64,000 nt of DNA, from positions 62,001 to 126,000 of the forward strand of contig JBGAIB010000005.1 in the NCBI GenBank assembly GCA_044225825.1, given 5' to 3'. This stretch comes from Bog-950 sp044225825. Its GTDB lineage: Bacteria > Bacteroidota > Bacteroidia > Chitinophagales > LD1. Shown piece after piece: positions 34,061-42,663 of this stretch; positions within the stretch are counted from its first letter, which is position 1; every line of letters starts with the position of its first letter. The notes under the pieces were generated by a model. That model was not told the DNA's origin, made no database searches, and was given only the letters and a program-made list of their open reading frames with translations. A program made the position numbers and the translations under genes.

Positions 34061-36985
34061 ATGAACCGTTTACTTTTAACACTATGCCTTCTATGCAACT
34101 TGCTGCCAGCCTTTGCAGGTAACTTTACACCCGGTAATGTGGTGGTATTGCGTGTAGGCGATGGCAGCACCGCATTAAGCAGTTCGGCCGCACCTGTATT
34201 TTTAGATGAGTATAATGTCTCCGGCACCCTGGTGCAAAGCATTGCCTTACCGGTAGCTGATAACGGCAGCAACCAAACGTTTACCATCAGTGGCACGGCC
34301 ACTTCGGAAGGTTCGCTGACCCTATCGGGCAACAGTGCTTACCTAACCCTGGCAGGCTACGATGCAGCCCCCGGCACAGCCACCGTTGCCTCGGCTACCG
34401 GTGTTAACCGCATTATAGCAAGAGTAGATGCGACAGGAACCGTGAACACCACTACCGGTATAACACTCGATTCGGCTTACCGTACCAACAGCATACGGGG
34501 AGCTTATACTATTGACGGTTCAGCTTTTTGGTGTTCGGGCAACGGCACCAGCAATACAGGGGGAACTTATTACCTGCCTTTTGGCAGCATCAGTAACCCT
34601 GTGCAGCTTAGCAGTTCGCCGGTTAATACGCGGGTGGTAAAGGGCTTTAACGGTCAATTATATACCAGTTCTGCATCGGGTACCTTTCATGGGGTAAGTA
34701 CGGTGGGTACTGGACTCCCCACAACTACCGGCCAAACCACCACCATTTTGCCCGGTTTGTCTACAACCACCGGCCCCTCGGTAAACGGTTTTGTAATTTT
34801 CGATTTAAACCCGAATGTTCCGGGTCCTGATGTGTTGTATGTGGCAGATGACCGCACTACATCACCGGACGGTGGTATCTACAAATACTCGTTAGTGGGT
34901 GGCACCTGGGTAAGCAATGGTAACATTACCAGTGCAGACCCTCTGCGCGGCATTACAGGTTCCAACAGTTGCGGGCAAGTAACGTTACTTGCCACCAGCG
35001 AAGGAATTGCTTACGGTCTGGTAGATAATACCGGATACAATCAAACGCTTTCTGCCACGCTTGCTCCACTCATTACTGCAGGCACCAACAAAAAATTCCG
35101 TGGTATAGCATTTACCCCGGGCAGTACCACTACCAATGGCCTTACAGCTACCATCAGCAGCGCTACAAATCCCAATTGTAATGGCAGCAGCAACGGCGCT
35201 ACAACCGTTAGCGTAAACGGTAACACCGGTACCTCTACTTATTTATGGAGCAATGGCGCAACTACGCAAGCTCTAATTAATCTGGCAGCAGGCACTTATG
35301 TAGTTACCGTAACAGACCAGGCAGGTTGTTTTGATACAGCATCGGTTACCTTAACCCAACCTGCTGTTATTACGGCCACTCCTACTATTACCAATGTTAG
35401 CTGCAACGCCGGTGCTAACGGTACCATTATCCTTGCGGTTAGTGGTGGCACAGGTGCCTATACCTACCATTGGTATGATAACACCAACAACAGTTCGCAC
35501 AACTCGCTCGCTGCCGGTAACTATGGAGTTACCATTACCGATATAAACAGCTGCTCAACCACGGCTAGCTTTACCGTTACGCAGCCTGCTGCCTTAAATA
35601 TTAGTGGCCAGGCAACGCATGTAACCTGCGCAGGCGGCACCAATTCAGGCGCTGTGAATGCAACCATCTCAGGCGGCACCAATCCTTATAGCTACAACTG
35701 GAACAATGGGGCAACTACCGAAGATTTGAACAACATCCCCGGAGGAACCTACGTTATTACCGTTACTGACAGTAAGCAATGTACGGCAAGCAGCAGTTAC
35801 ACGGTTAATCAGCCTGCTTCTGTTACCGGTACCGCACAGGTTACCAATTCGGCTTGCTCAGGTGGCAATACTGGTGCCATAAACCTGACTCCCGGCGGTG
35901 GCAGTGGTGGGCCTTACACCTTTGTATGGAATACCGGTTCGGTAAACGAAGATATTAGTGGCCTGGGAGCAGGCACCTACACTGTTACCGTTACAGATAA
36001 TGGCAGTTGTTCAGCAAGTTTTGCCTTTACTGTAAGCAGCAGCGGGAACCTGGCAATAAATGCGCAGCAAACCAATGCCCAGTGTAATGGAAGCACCAAT
36101 GGCAGCATCACCACGGCCCCATCGGGTGGTAGTGCACCTTATACCTATAGCTGGAGCAACGGCAGCACGGGTTCGGCCTTAAACAATATTGCGGCAGGCA
36201 GTTATGCCGTAACTGTGAGCGATAACAGCGGCTGCCAAATAACAGGTTCGTATACCATCACTGAACCTTCCGCACTAAATGTTACCAGCAATGTAACCAA
36301 CGTAACCTGCAACGGCAACAACAACGGTGCTATTACCTTAAGCACCAGCGGCGGTAACGGCCCTTACAGTTATAGCTGGAACGACAGCAACAGCAGCCAA
36401 AACCGCACAAACCTTACTGCGGGCAATTATGCCGTTACCGTTAGCGACTCGCACAATTGCACTGTAACACACAATGCTTCTGTTAGTCAACCTGCATTAT
36501 TACAACTTACCCTTACGCCAACCGATGTAAGCGTATTGAATGGAACTGACGGAGCGGTGAATGCCAGCACCAGCGGCGGTACCGGAGGCGTTTCGTATTT
36601 CTGGAGCAATAGCGCCAATACGCAAAATATCAGCGGCCTGAGTGCAGGCAATTACTGCGTAACCGCCACCGATGCCAACGGATGTACTGCAACTGCGTGT
36701 GCCCAGGTACAACAACCCGTTGGTATTGCGGAACAAAGCAACATCAGCAGCCTGCAATCGTTTGTAGAAGGAAATGTATTGGTAAGTACTGTTACCCTTG
36801 CTAATGCTGAACTACTGCATTACGAAGTAGTTGGCCTGAACGGACAATTACTGTATAGTGAGAACCGCCTTGTAAGCGGTAAAACCAGCTTTACAGTGCC
36901 AGTTAACGGATGGGCCGCAGGATTATACCTGGTGCGTGTAACCGGTGCCGGAAAGCCCGTACTGCAGAAGATTACTGTGCAATAA
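34061..36985 (+). CDS. T9SS type A cargo with seven SprB repeats
   Basis: 974-residue secreted protein. The signal peptide MNRLLLTLCLLCNLLPAFAG is followed by a beta-propeller-like N-terminal half (about 20-355, rich in Ser/Thr/Gly) and seven tandem SprB-type repeats (about 355-885) of roughly 75 residues, each with the pattern C-N-G...G-P-Y-x-Y-x-W...L-x-A-G-x-Y-x-V-T-V-x-D...C. A T9SS type A sorting domain follows (to the end at 974). The last repeat has lost its first Cys. SprB is the gliding-motility adhesin of Flavobacterium, so an adhesive surface role is plausible. The ATG at 34061 starts the signal peptide; the frame extends to 34028 but adds only charged residues. Confidence 0.85.
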   Translation: MNRLLLTLCLLCNLLPAFAGNFTPGNVVVLRVGDGSTALSSSAAPVFLDEYNVSGTLVQSIALPVADNGSNQTFTISGTATSEGSLTLSGNSAYLTLAGYDAAPGTATVASATGVNRIIARVDATGTVNTTTGITLDSAYRTNSIRGAYTIDGSAFWCSGNGTSNTGGTYYLPFGSISNPVQLSSSPVNTRVVKGFNGQLYTSSASGTFHGVSTVGTGLPTTTGQTTTILPGLSTTTGPSVNGFVIFDLNPNVPGPDVLYVADDRTTSPDGGIYKYSLVGGTWVSNGNITSADPLRGITGSNSCGQVTLLATSEGIAYGLVDNTGYNQTLSATLAPLITAGTNKKFRGIAFTPGSTTTNGLTATISSATNPNCNGSSNGATTVSVNGNTGTSTYLWSNGATTQALINLAAGTYVVTVTDQAGCFDTASVTLTQPAVITATPTITNVSCNAGANGTIILAVSGGTGAYTYHWYDNTNNSSHNSLAAGNYGVTITDINSCSTTASFTVTQPAALNISGQATHVTCAGGTNSGAVNATISGGTNPYSYNWNNGATTEDLNNIPGGTYVITVTDSKQCTASSSYTVNQPASVTGTAQVTNSACSGGNTGAINLTPGGGSGGPYTFVWNTGSVNEDISGLGAGTYTVTVTDNGSCSASFAFTVSSSGNLAINAQQTNAQCNGSTNGSITTAPSGGSAPYTYSWSNGSTGSALNNIAAGSYAVTVSDNSGCQITGSYTITEPSALNVTSNVTNVTCNGNNNGAITLSTSGGNGPYSYSWNDSNSSQNRTNLTAGNYAVTVSDSHNCTVTHNASVSQPALLQLTLTPTDVSVLNGTDGAVNASTSGGTGGVSYFWSNSANTQNISGLSAGNYCVTATDANGCTATACAQVQQPVGIAEQSNISSLQSFVEGNVLVSTVTLANAELLHYEVVGLNGQLLYSENRLVSGKTSFTVPVNGWAAGLYLVRVTGAGKPVLQKITVQ
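35140..36720 (+). repeat. Seven tandem SprB-type coding repeats
   Basis: About 225-bp in-frame units within the secreted protein gene, each encoding a roughly 75-residue repeat with two Cys. They are divergent at the DNA level but share the codon blocks for AGTYxVTVTD. The seventh unit lacks the first Cys. Confidence 0.8.
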
Positions 36986-37002
36986 ATAACCTCCCTAATT
37001 TT

Positions 37003-37041
37003 AAAGAGCAAGTTGCGGCTATGCCCGGCTTGCTCTTTTTA
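37003..37041 (+). terminator. Terminator after the SprB-repeat gene
   Basis: Ten-bp stem AAAGAGCAAG (37003-37012) with CTTGCTCTTT (37029-37038), followed by T residues. Confidence 0.85.
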
Positions 37042-37066
37042 TTTAGATGGCACACAAACAACTTAT

Positions 37067-37074
37067 TACATTCG
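37067..37074 (+). promoter_or_regulatory. Possible -7 box (TACATTCG) on the GNAT start
   Basis: One mismatch to TAnnTTTG, with only four bases to the ATG at 37079, consistent with a leaderless mRNA. Confidence 0.3.
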
Positions 37075-37078
37075 CTTC

Positions 37079-37651
37079 ATGCTTTCGTTGAAGTTTACAC
37101 CCTTTCCTACGCTGGATGCCGGTTCGCTTGTGCTCCGGCAGTTGACCACAACCGATACGCCTGCCATTTTTGAACTACGCTCGCGGCCCGAGCTTTCGGT
37201 ATACATACACCGGCAATTGTATACAGAACAAAGCCAGGCGGCACAGTTTATTGAGAGCATAAATGCTACCATCAGTCGAAATGAAGCCATGTATTGGACC
37301 ATTGCGTTAAAGGACACTAACACGGCCATTGGAACATTTTGCCTCTGGAATATTTCTCTCCAAAACGAACGGGCAGAAATAGGCTACGAACTGCTTACCG
37401 AATACCAGGGGAAGGGTTATATGCAACATGCTATTAAGGCAGTACTTGCATATGCGTTCAATACGTTAGCGTTGCACAGCCTGGAAGCCGTGGTGAACCC
37501 GGACAACACGCCTTCGATAAAATTGCTGGAACGCAACGGGTTTAAACGAGAAGCCTTATTCACGGAAAACGAATACCATAACGGACGTTTTACAAACACA
37601 GCGATCTACTCGCTGGTATGCCATTGGTGGAAGGCAGCAGAACATAAATAA
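37079..37651 (+). CDS. GNAT acetyltransferase, RimJ/RimL-like
   Basis: 190-residue acetyltransferase of the type 3 GNAT subfamily (RimJ/RimL/protein N-terminal acetyltransferase-like). Motifs include FPTLDAGSLVLRQLTTTDTPAIFELR, the strand-helix YWTIALKDTNTAIGTFCLWNI, the acetyl-CoA-binding YELLTEYQGKGYMQHAIKAVLAYAF, and LEAVVNPDNTPSIKLLERNGFKREA near the C-terminus. The substrate (a ribosomal protein, another protein or a small molecule) is not determined. The ATG at 37079 begins the conserved core; the upstream in-frame start at 37013 lies in the preceding terminator. A bidirectional terminator follows. Confidence 0.88.
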   Translation: MLSLKFTPFPTLDAGSLVLRQLTTTDTPAIFELRSRPELSVYIHRQLYTEQSQAAQFIESINATISRNEAMYWTIALKDTNTAIGTFCLWNISLQNERAEIGYELLTEYQGKGYMQHAIKAVLAYAFNTLALHSLEAVVNPDNTPSIKLLERNGFKREALFTENEYHNGRFTNTAIYSLVCHWWKAAEHK

Positions 37652-37682
37652 AAAAGCCTGCATACGTTTGTAGCAGGCTTTT
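37652..37682. terminator. Bidirectional terminator between GNAT and tig
   Basis: Ten-bp stem AAAAGCCTGC (37652-37661) with GCAGGCTTTT (37673-37682), plus an inner TAC/GTA pairing. It has A and T runs at both ends and serves convergent genes. Confidence 0.9.
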
Positions 37683-37704
37683 AATATGATTTGCTGAATC
37701 TTGA

Positions 37705-39075
37705 TTAAGCTTCCGGCGTTTCAACTTTTGCTTTAAAGTCGGCGAAGCTGATTGGTGTGTCAACCAGTTTTACCTTGGCTTTGATATAAGCGAGTACTTT
37801 ATCTTCGATCAGCTGTTCGCGGGTTTGAGAGATCACCTTCTTATCGGCCATCTGCTTTTGTACAAACTGTTCTACCCATTCTTCGCCGATGCCTTTAAGG
37901 CCGTAACCATACAACTGCTGAATAACGTTTGCGCGCACACGGTTGGTTACTTCTTCCTCGGTAATGTCCAGGTTCTGCTCTTTTACGATCTTACGTTGGA
38001 TCAGGCTCCAGCGCAGAGATTTTGCAAACTGCGGGTAATCGCGTTCAATTTCTTCTTTGCTGATTGGTTTTTCGTTGGTGAGGTCTATCCAGCGCTTCAG
38101 GAACTCATCAGGCAGCGGAAAGTCAACCTTCTCCATAATGCCTTTGTAAAGGTCGTTTACCAGGTAGCTATCGGTTTGACCATCGAAGTAAGCTTCTAAA
38201 TCCTGCTTGATAAACTCGCGCATATCAGCTTCGGTTTTAGGGCCGTTTTCGCCATATACCTTTTGGAAAAACTCTTCATTAATCTCAGCCGGCTTAGAGC
38301 GGGTGATGTTATTTAGTGTGATACGGAAGTTATTGCCCACCTCGTCGAGTTTGCTGAGGTCGTTCATGTTCAGGATGTTCTTGGCAATGCCTTCGCGGTC
38401 GCGGTCGATCACATCAAACAGATTTGCTTCCAGGCTTTCGGTTTTTTTGAGAGCCAGAAACTTTGCCTTTGCATCCGCCTTTAATTGTTCAACCAGGATA
38501 GAGGAAACGGTGCTAACACCACCTTCTTTCAGGTTACCGTCGGCGCCTAGTTCTTCCACCGAAACAGTCAGGATATCGTTCTCTTCAACGGTATCAGGAT
38601 ACTCGTAGGTGCTGAAACGCTTGCGGATACGCATTACTTCTTCGTCAATCATGCTGTCTTCTACAATCAGCTTGTATTTGGTAAACGAAGGAGCAGCATC
38701 CAGGTAGTTCAGATCAATATCAGGCGCATGGCCGAGTTCGTAGGTGAAGTCGATATCTTTCAGGTGGTTAATATCCACATCCAGGCGCTGGCCGTGTTGC
38801 GGTATAGGTGAAGCGATGATATCAATGTTGTTATCGTTGATATACTTGTAAACTTCATCGTTCAGCACCTTGTTCAACTCTTCGGCCAATACGCTGTTGC
38901 CATACATTTTCTTTACTACATCTACAGGAACCATACCCGGACGGAAGCCTTTGATCTGTACACCTTTTGCCAGTTTCTTTATTTCGGCTTTTACCTTGGG
39001 TTCATAGTCTTCCTTCTTCAGGTTAATTTTAAGGCTGGAAAGGAGATTGTCGATTTTTTCCTGCGTAATGGTCAT
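37705..39075 (-). CDS. tig: Trigger factor
   Basis: 456-residue ribosome-associated chaperone. The N-terminal domain (MTITQEKIDNLLSSLKINLKKEDYEPKVKAEIKKLAKGVQIKGFRPGMVPVDVVKKMYG) carries the ribosome-binding loop. The usual GFRxGKxP appears as GFRPGMVP, so the Lys is Met. The central region (about 150-250) has lost most of the FKBP-type PPIase sequence, and the long C-terminal helical chaperone arm follows. Divergent or inactive PPIase domains are common in Bacteroidota trigger factors. The gene is not next to clpP and clpX as in many bacteria. The start at 39075 is the first ATG. tRNA-Leu lies upstream on the same strand. Confidence 0.92.
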   Translation of the reverse strand: MTITQEKIDNLLSSLKINLKKEDYEPKVKAEIKKLAKGVQIKGFRPGMVPVDVVKKMYGNSVLAEELNKVLNDEVYKYINDNNIDIIASPIPQHGQRLDVDINHLKDIDFTYELGHAPDIDLNYLDAAPSFTKYKLIVEDSMIDEEVMRIRKRFSTYEYPDTVEENDILTVSVEELGADGNLKEGGVSTVSSILVEQLKADAKAKFLALKKTESLEANLFDVIDRDREGIAKNILNMNDLSKLDEVGNNFRITLNNITRSKPAEINEEFFQKVYGENGPKTEADMREFIKQDLEAYFDGQTDSYLVNDLYKGIMEKVDFPLPDEFLKRWIDLTNEKPISKEEIERDYPQFAKSLRWSLIQRKIVKEQNLDITEEEVTNRVRANVIQQLYGYGLKGIGEEWVEQFVQKQMADKKVISQTREQLIEDKVLAYIKAKVKLVDTPISFADFKAKVETPEA

Positions 39076-39133
39076 TGTATAGTTGATTTAGAAAATGCTA
39101 TTGGGAAATGCAGTGTTTTCATTTTACGAAAAC

Positions 39134-39154
39134 GGAAGCGTGGTTAGCGCTTCC
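39134..39154 (-). terminator. Probable terminator downstream of tRNA-Leu
   Basis: Seven-bp stem GGAAGCG (39134-39140) with CGCTTCC (39148-39154), with outer AAACGG/CCGTTT arms, followed by TTTT on the minus strand. Confidence 0.55.
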
Positions 39155-39179
39155 TTTCCGTTTGGTCGTTATTAAAATT

Positions 39180-39263
39180 TGGTGCGGGTGGAGGGACTCG
39201 AACCCCCATGCCTCGCGGCGCTTGATCCTAAGTCAAGTATGTCTGCCATTTCACCACACCCGC
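39180..39263 (-). tRNA. tRNA-Leu (anticodon UAG)
   Basis: Read on the minus strand, the acceptor arms GCGGGTG and CACCCGC pair, followed by discriminator A and an encoded CCA. The anticodon stem CTTGA/TCAAG holds the loop CTTAGGA with anticodon TAG. The T-loop GTTCGAGTC and a long variable arm (class II, about 84 bases) fit leucine. Confidence 0.95.
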
Positions 39264-39336
39264 AGGTAAACCAGGCCCTTTTTCAAAAAGGGAGTGCAAA
39301 TGTATGATTTATGCTGAAAAAACGAAGCCCTTTCCG

Positions 39337-40218
39337 TTAAACTGCTACTTCCGCAGCAATATGGGGGTGGGGATTGTAGTCCGAAAGCGTAAAATCACTG
39401 TATTGGAAGCCGAAAATGTTGTTAACGGCAGGATTTAAGGTCATTTTGGGCAGCGGACGGCAATCGCGGCTTAGCTGCAATTTTGCCTGTTCCACATGGT
39501 TTGAATACAGGTGCACATCGCCAAAGGTATGTACAAAGTCGCCCAAGCCCAGGCCGGTAACCTGTGCTACCATCATAGTTAAGAGGGCATAGCTGGCAAT
39601 ATTAAAAGGTACCCCCAAAAACACATCGGCGCTGCGCTGGTATAGCTGGCAGCTTAATTTGCCTTCGCTTACATAAAACTGGAACATGGTATGGCAGGGA
39701 GGTAAGGCCATGCTTTCGATATAGGGCACATTCCAGGCGCTCACAATCAGGCGGCGGCTGTGCGGATTCTTTTTAATCTGCTCTATCAGTTGGCTGATCT
39801 GGTCGATCGCACGCCCATCGGGTGCAGGCCAACTGCGCCACTGATAACCGTAAACCGGCCCCAGTTCGCCCCATTGTTTGGCAAAGGCATCATCAGCCGC
39901 TATACGCTGGGCAAACTGCCTGATGTCCTCCCCGCCAAATTCAGGGCTCTTGCGATACTTCTCATAAGGCCAATCGTCCCAAATACGCACCCCGTTTTTG
40001 CAGAGATACTGGATGTTGGAGTCGCCCATCAAAAACCACAGCAATTCGTAAATAATAGATTTAGTGTGCACCTTTTTAGTGGTGAGCAGCGGAAAGCCCT
40101 CCTGCAGGTTAAAACGCATCTGGTAACCAAATACACTGTAGGTGCCCACGCCGGTACGGTCGTCCTTCCAAACACCGGTATCCAAAATATGTTGCAGCAG
40201 TTGATGGTATTGCTTCAT
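39337..40218 (-). CDS. thyA: Thymidylate synthase
   Basis: 293-residue enzyme converting dUMP and methylene-tetrahydrofolate to dTMP and dihydrofolate. The nucleophile Cys175 sits in ALPPCHTMFQFYV, with the substrate loop DDRTGVGTYSVFG and QRSADVFLGVPFNIASYALL. An insert at about residues 87-115 (KYRKSPEFGGEDIRQFAQRI), also present in the long Lactobacillus-type enzymes, makes it longer than the 264-residue E. coli form. The ATG at 40218 is preceded by a promoter box seven bases away. dfrA, often a neighbour, is not in this window. Confidence 0.98.
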   Translation of the reverse strand: MKQYHQLLQHILDTGVWKDDRTGVGTYSVFGYQMRFNLQEGFPLLTTKKVHTKSIIYELLWFLMGDSNIQYLCKNGVRIWDDWPYEKYRKSPEFGGEDIRQFAQRIAADDAFAKQWGELGPVYGYQWRSWPAPDGRAIDQISQLIEQIKKNPHSRRLIVSAWNVPYIESMALPPCHTMFQFYVSEGKLSCQLYQRSADVFLGVPFNIASYALLTMMVAQVTGLGLGDFVHTFGDVHLYSNHVEQAKLQLSRDCRPLPKMTLNPAVNNIFGFQYSDFTLSDYNPHPHIAAEVAV

Positions 40219-40225
40219 AAAGCCC

Positions 40226-40233
40226 CAAAGATA
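40226..40233 (-). promoter_or_regulatory. Bacteroidota -7 box (TATCTTTG) on the thyA start
   Basis: Exact TAnnTTTG on the minus strand, seven bases before the thyA ATG. It is probably a leaderless or very short-leader transcript. Confidence 0.55.
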
Positions 40234-40283
40234 CTTGTTATTTAAGCCTGCCCTTCATTGGAAGTGCACAGGTGTTAATTCCT

Positions 40284-42101
40284 TTACTTACCAGCCTTTT
40301 CAATCCATTTATCTACCAGTTCTTCGAGGGTTGTAAGCGAAACGGCGCCGTTGGTTAATACCACATCGTGGAACTGTTTGATATCGAATTTAGGGCCAAG
40401 GGCTTTTTTCGCTTTTTCACGCAGCTCCTGGATTTTAAGCATACCGATTTTGTAACCGGTAGCCTGACCAGGCCACAGGAAGTAGCGGTTGATTTCCTTT
40501 TCGATATCGCCACGTGCATTGGCCGTATTTTTCACAAAGTAGTCAACAGCTTGTTCGCGGGTCCAGTGTTTGTAATGGATACCCACGTCTACCACCAAAC
40601 GGGCAGCGCGGAAGATCTCCATCGACAAACGACCAAAATCGGAATACGGGTCTTCGTATTTGCCAACCTCTTTACCCAGCGCCTCGGCATAAAGCGCCCA
40701 GCCCTCGATATAGGCGGTAAAGAATTCGTGGCGACGGAACTTTGGTATGCTCTTTAACTCCTGGGCAATGGCTATTTGCATGTGATGGCCGGGGATGGCT
40801 TCGTGATAGGTCAGCGCTTCCATCTGGTATTTAGGCTCATCATCCATGTTATAGGTATTTACATAGTAGCGACCGGGGCGTGAACCGTCTTCGGCAGGAT
40901 CCTCATAAAAAGCACCGCCGGCACTTTTCTCGCGGAAAGCTTCTACCTGTTTCACTATTAATTCGGCCTTTGGCAGGGTACCGAACAGTTCAGGCAGTTT
41001 TACACGCATGCTATCTATATAACGATTGGCATCATCCAGCAGTTGTTCTTTGCCTTGCGCATCGTTGCTGTATTTAAACTGCTTATCGGTGCGCACAAAT
41101 TCAAAAAACTCCAGCAGCGAATCGCTTTTGAAGTTCACCTGCTTCATAATACCGCGCATTTCGTTTTGTATGCGTGCTACTTCGCTTACTCCGATATTGT
41201 AAACTTCATCGGGTGTTAATTTGGTAGTGGTATGCCATTGCAATTCGTGGGTGTAAAAGGCATCGCCTTCGGGCAAGCTCCACACACCTTTATCTCCCCT
41301 GGCAGCAGCTTTTGGTTCCAGTTGAGTCCAATAATCCAGCAAGCGCTGATAGCCATCCTTTACCTGCGTTTTAATAGCGGCCGCCGCTGCATCGTTCAAT
41401 GCCTTCTGTTCGTCAGCAGCTAAGTGGAGCTCTGCTACCTTGGCTTTGAAGTCGTCGAGTAAAATATTATCAGGCCCGGTACTGTTGCAACCGGCGATGA
41501 AATTTTTCAAATCGTCGGTAACCGGTTGGAAGGTAAAGTGCGGAGGAACTATTCCCAGGGCTTCACTCTTCTTCAGATCGGTGATGGTTTGGTCCATCAC
41601 ACCACCCATTTTTTGTAAACGTGCGATATAGGCTTTGGCATCGGACACTGAATCGATACGGTGCACATTGATTAAAAAGGCGGGTAAGCCGGTATGCACA
41701 CCTTCCTGCTCATTAATGGTATAACCATAGTGACGCCATTTGTTGCCTTCTTCCCAACGCTGCACATCCTCCTTATACATACGCACGCTTAATGCGGTTT
41801 GCTCATCCAATGCATCCAGGTTAAAACCATTCAGTGAATCGACATTGGCTTTGGCAATGGCTAATTCCTTATCGGCATGTTCATCGCTACGGTCGCTCCA
41901 GCTATCGTAACCGGTTTTTAAACCCAGCGATGAAGCTTCTTCGGGATTGCGGTCCACGGCTTCATCGAACTTCCGGTCTAAAAAGTCATTTACCTTTTTC
42001 GATTCGGCTGCCATTTGTTCGGCGGTGTATTGCTGTTTCATGTGATTTCGATAACAACCTGCCAATAACAGGGGCAGGATCAGGATATATATTTTTCTCA
42101 T
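40284..42101 (-). CDS. DUF885 family lipoprotein, putative metallopeptidase
   Basis: 605-residue lipoprotein. The signal peptide MRKIYILILPLLLAGC has its lipobox Cys at residue 16. The family pattern MKQQYTAEQMAAESKKVNDFLDRKFDEAVDRNPEEASSLG is followed by a long helical body. The motif YHEAIPGHHMQIA (about residue 433) is a gluzincin-like HExxH variant, with later YIEGWALYAEALGKE providing a plausible third Glu. The family is seen in Bacteroidota and Proteobacteria as an exported helical metallopeptidase-like protein. No substrate is known to me. It follows the DinB gene by 17 bases and is probably co-transcribed. Confidence 0.85.
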   Translation of the reverse strand: MRKIYILILPLLLAGCYRNHMKQQYTAEQMAAESKKVNDFLDRKFDEAVDRNPEEASSLGLKTGYDSWSDRSDEHADKELAIAKANVDSLNGFNLDALDEQTALSVRMYKEDVQRWEEGNKWRHYGYTINEQEGVHTGLPAFLINVHRIDSVSDAKAYIARLQKMGGVMDQTITDLKKSEALGIVPPHFTFQPVTDDLKNFIAGCNSTGPDNILLDDFKAKVAELHLAADEQKALNDAAAAAIKTQVKDGYQRLLDYWTQLEPKAAARGDKGVWSLPEGDAFYTHELQWHTTTKLTPDEVYNIGVSEVARIQNEMRGIMKQVNFKSDSLLEFFEFVRTDKQFKYSNDAQGKEQLLDDANRYIDSMRVKLPELFGTLPKAELIVKQVEAFREKSAGGAFYEDPAEDGSRPGRYYVNTYNMDDEPKYQMEALTYHEAIPGHHMQIAIAQELKSIPKFRRHEFFTAYIEGWALYAEALGKEVGKYEDPYSDFGRLSMEIFRAARLVVDVGIHYKHWTREQAVDYFVKNTANARGDIEKEINRYFLWPGQATGYKIGMLKIQELREKAKKALGPKFDIKQFHDVVLTNGAVSLTTLEELVDKWIEKAGK

Positions 42102-42118
42102 ACTGTATGGAGGAAGAA

Positions 42119-42616
42119 TTAAACCGTTTTAAAGCCGTTAATTTTACAAAGCCAGCCTAACTGACCGGCATGTGTACCTTCGTGGCGAATGGCGTGTTGA
42201 ATCATTGTTTTAATGCTGTTTTGACTGCCGAAGGCTAAGCCAACCGGATTAGATTTGGCGAGGTCTTCATCCGATAAGGAGCGAATATGTTTCATACAGG
42301 CTTCGTGAATTAACTTGCGGTCGGCCAGTATTATTTTCATGTCCACATCCGGTTCGTGCATGGTACCATCGCTGCCCAGTTGATAATGATCGAGCCAGGC
42401 TGCTTCGCTGCTGGGGCCGCCGGTGGCTTTCAGCAACAAAAAATCTTCGCTCCAACACAAGTGAGCATTTATCCAGGCTACGCTGTTTAGCTTATAGCCG
42501 TTCACTTCCCATTGCTTGTGGGGATCGACATCCTTTAGATTAGAGGTATAAAAACGCACCAGATCGTACGCCATTTGATAGGTATCGGCTAAAAGGTTTG
42601 CTTGTGAGTATGACAT
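42119..42616 (-). CDS. DinB family protein
   Basis: 165-residue four-helix DinB/YfiT-like protein. The metal-site pattern is visible: VAWINAHLCWSEDF with a His near residue 52, and HAIRHEGTHAGQLGWLCK with two His near the C-terminus. Members often act as thiol-dependent hydrolases or transferases, but this one cannot be assigned. No signal peptide. It leads by 17 bases into the DUF885 gene. The upstream amidohydrolase gene is on the same strand, 47 bases away. Confidence 0.82.
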   Translation of the reverse strand: MSYSQANLLADTYQMAYDLVRFYTSNLKDVDPHKQWEVNGYKLNSVAWINAHLCWSEDFLLLKATGGPSSEAAWLDHYQLGSDGTMHEPDVDMKIILADRKLIHEACMKHIRSLSDEDLAKSNPVGLAFGSQNSIKTMIQHAIRHEGTHAGQLGWLCKINGFKTV

Positions 42617-42663
42617 GCTAATTTTTTATTGCTAGCTAATAGTTGCGAAATTAATAAAGCATT

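Noticed and set aside
35140..36720. Possible CRISPR array
   Set aside because: The repeats are about 225 bp, coding and divergent, so they are SprB repeats and not CRISPR.
39276..39292. Palindrome CCCTTTTT-C-AAAAAGGG as a terminator of thyA
   Set aside because: Arms are mostly A-T and meet with a one-base centre, so the hairpin would be weak, and no T-run follows.
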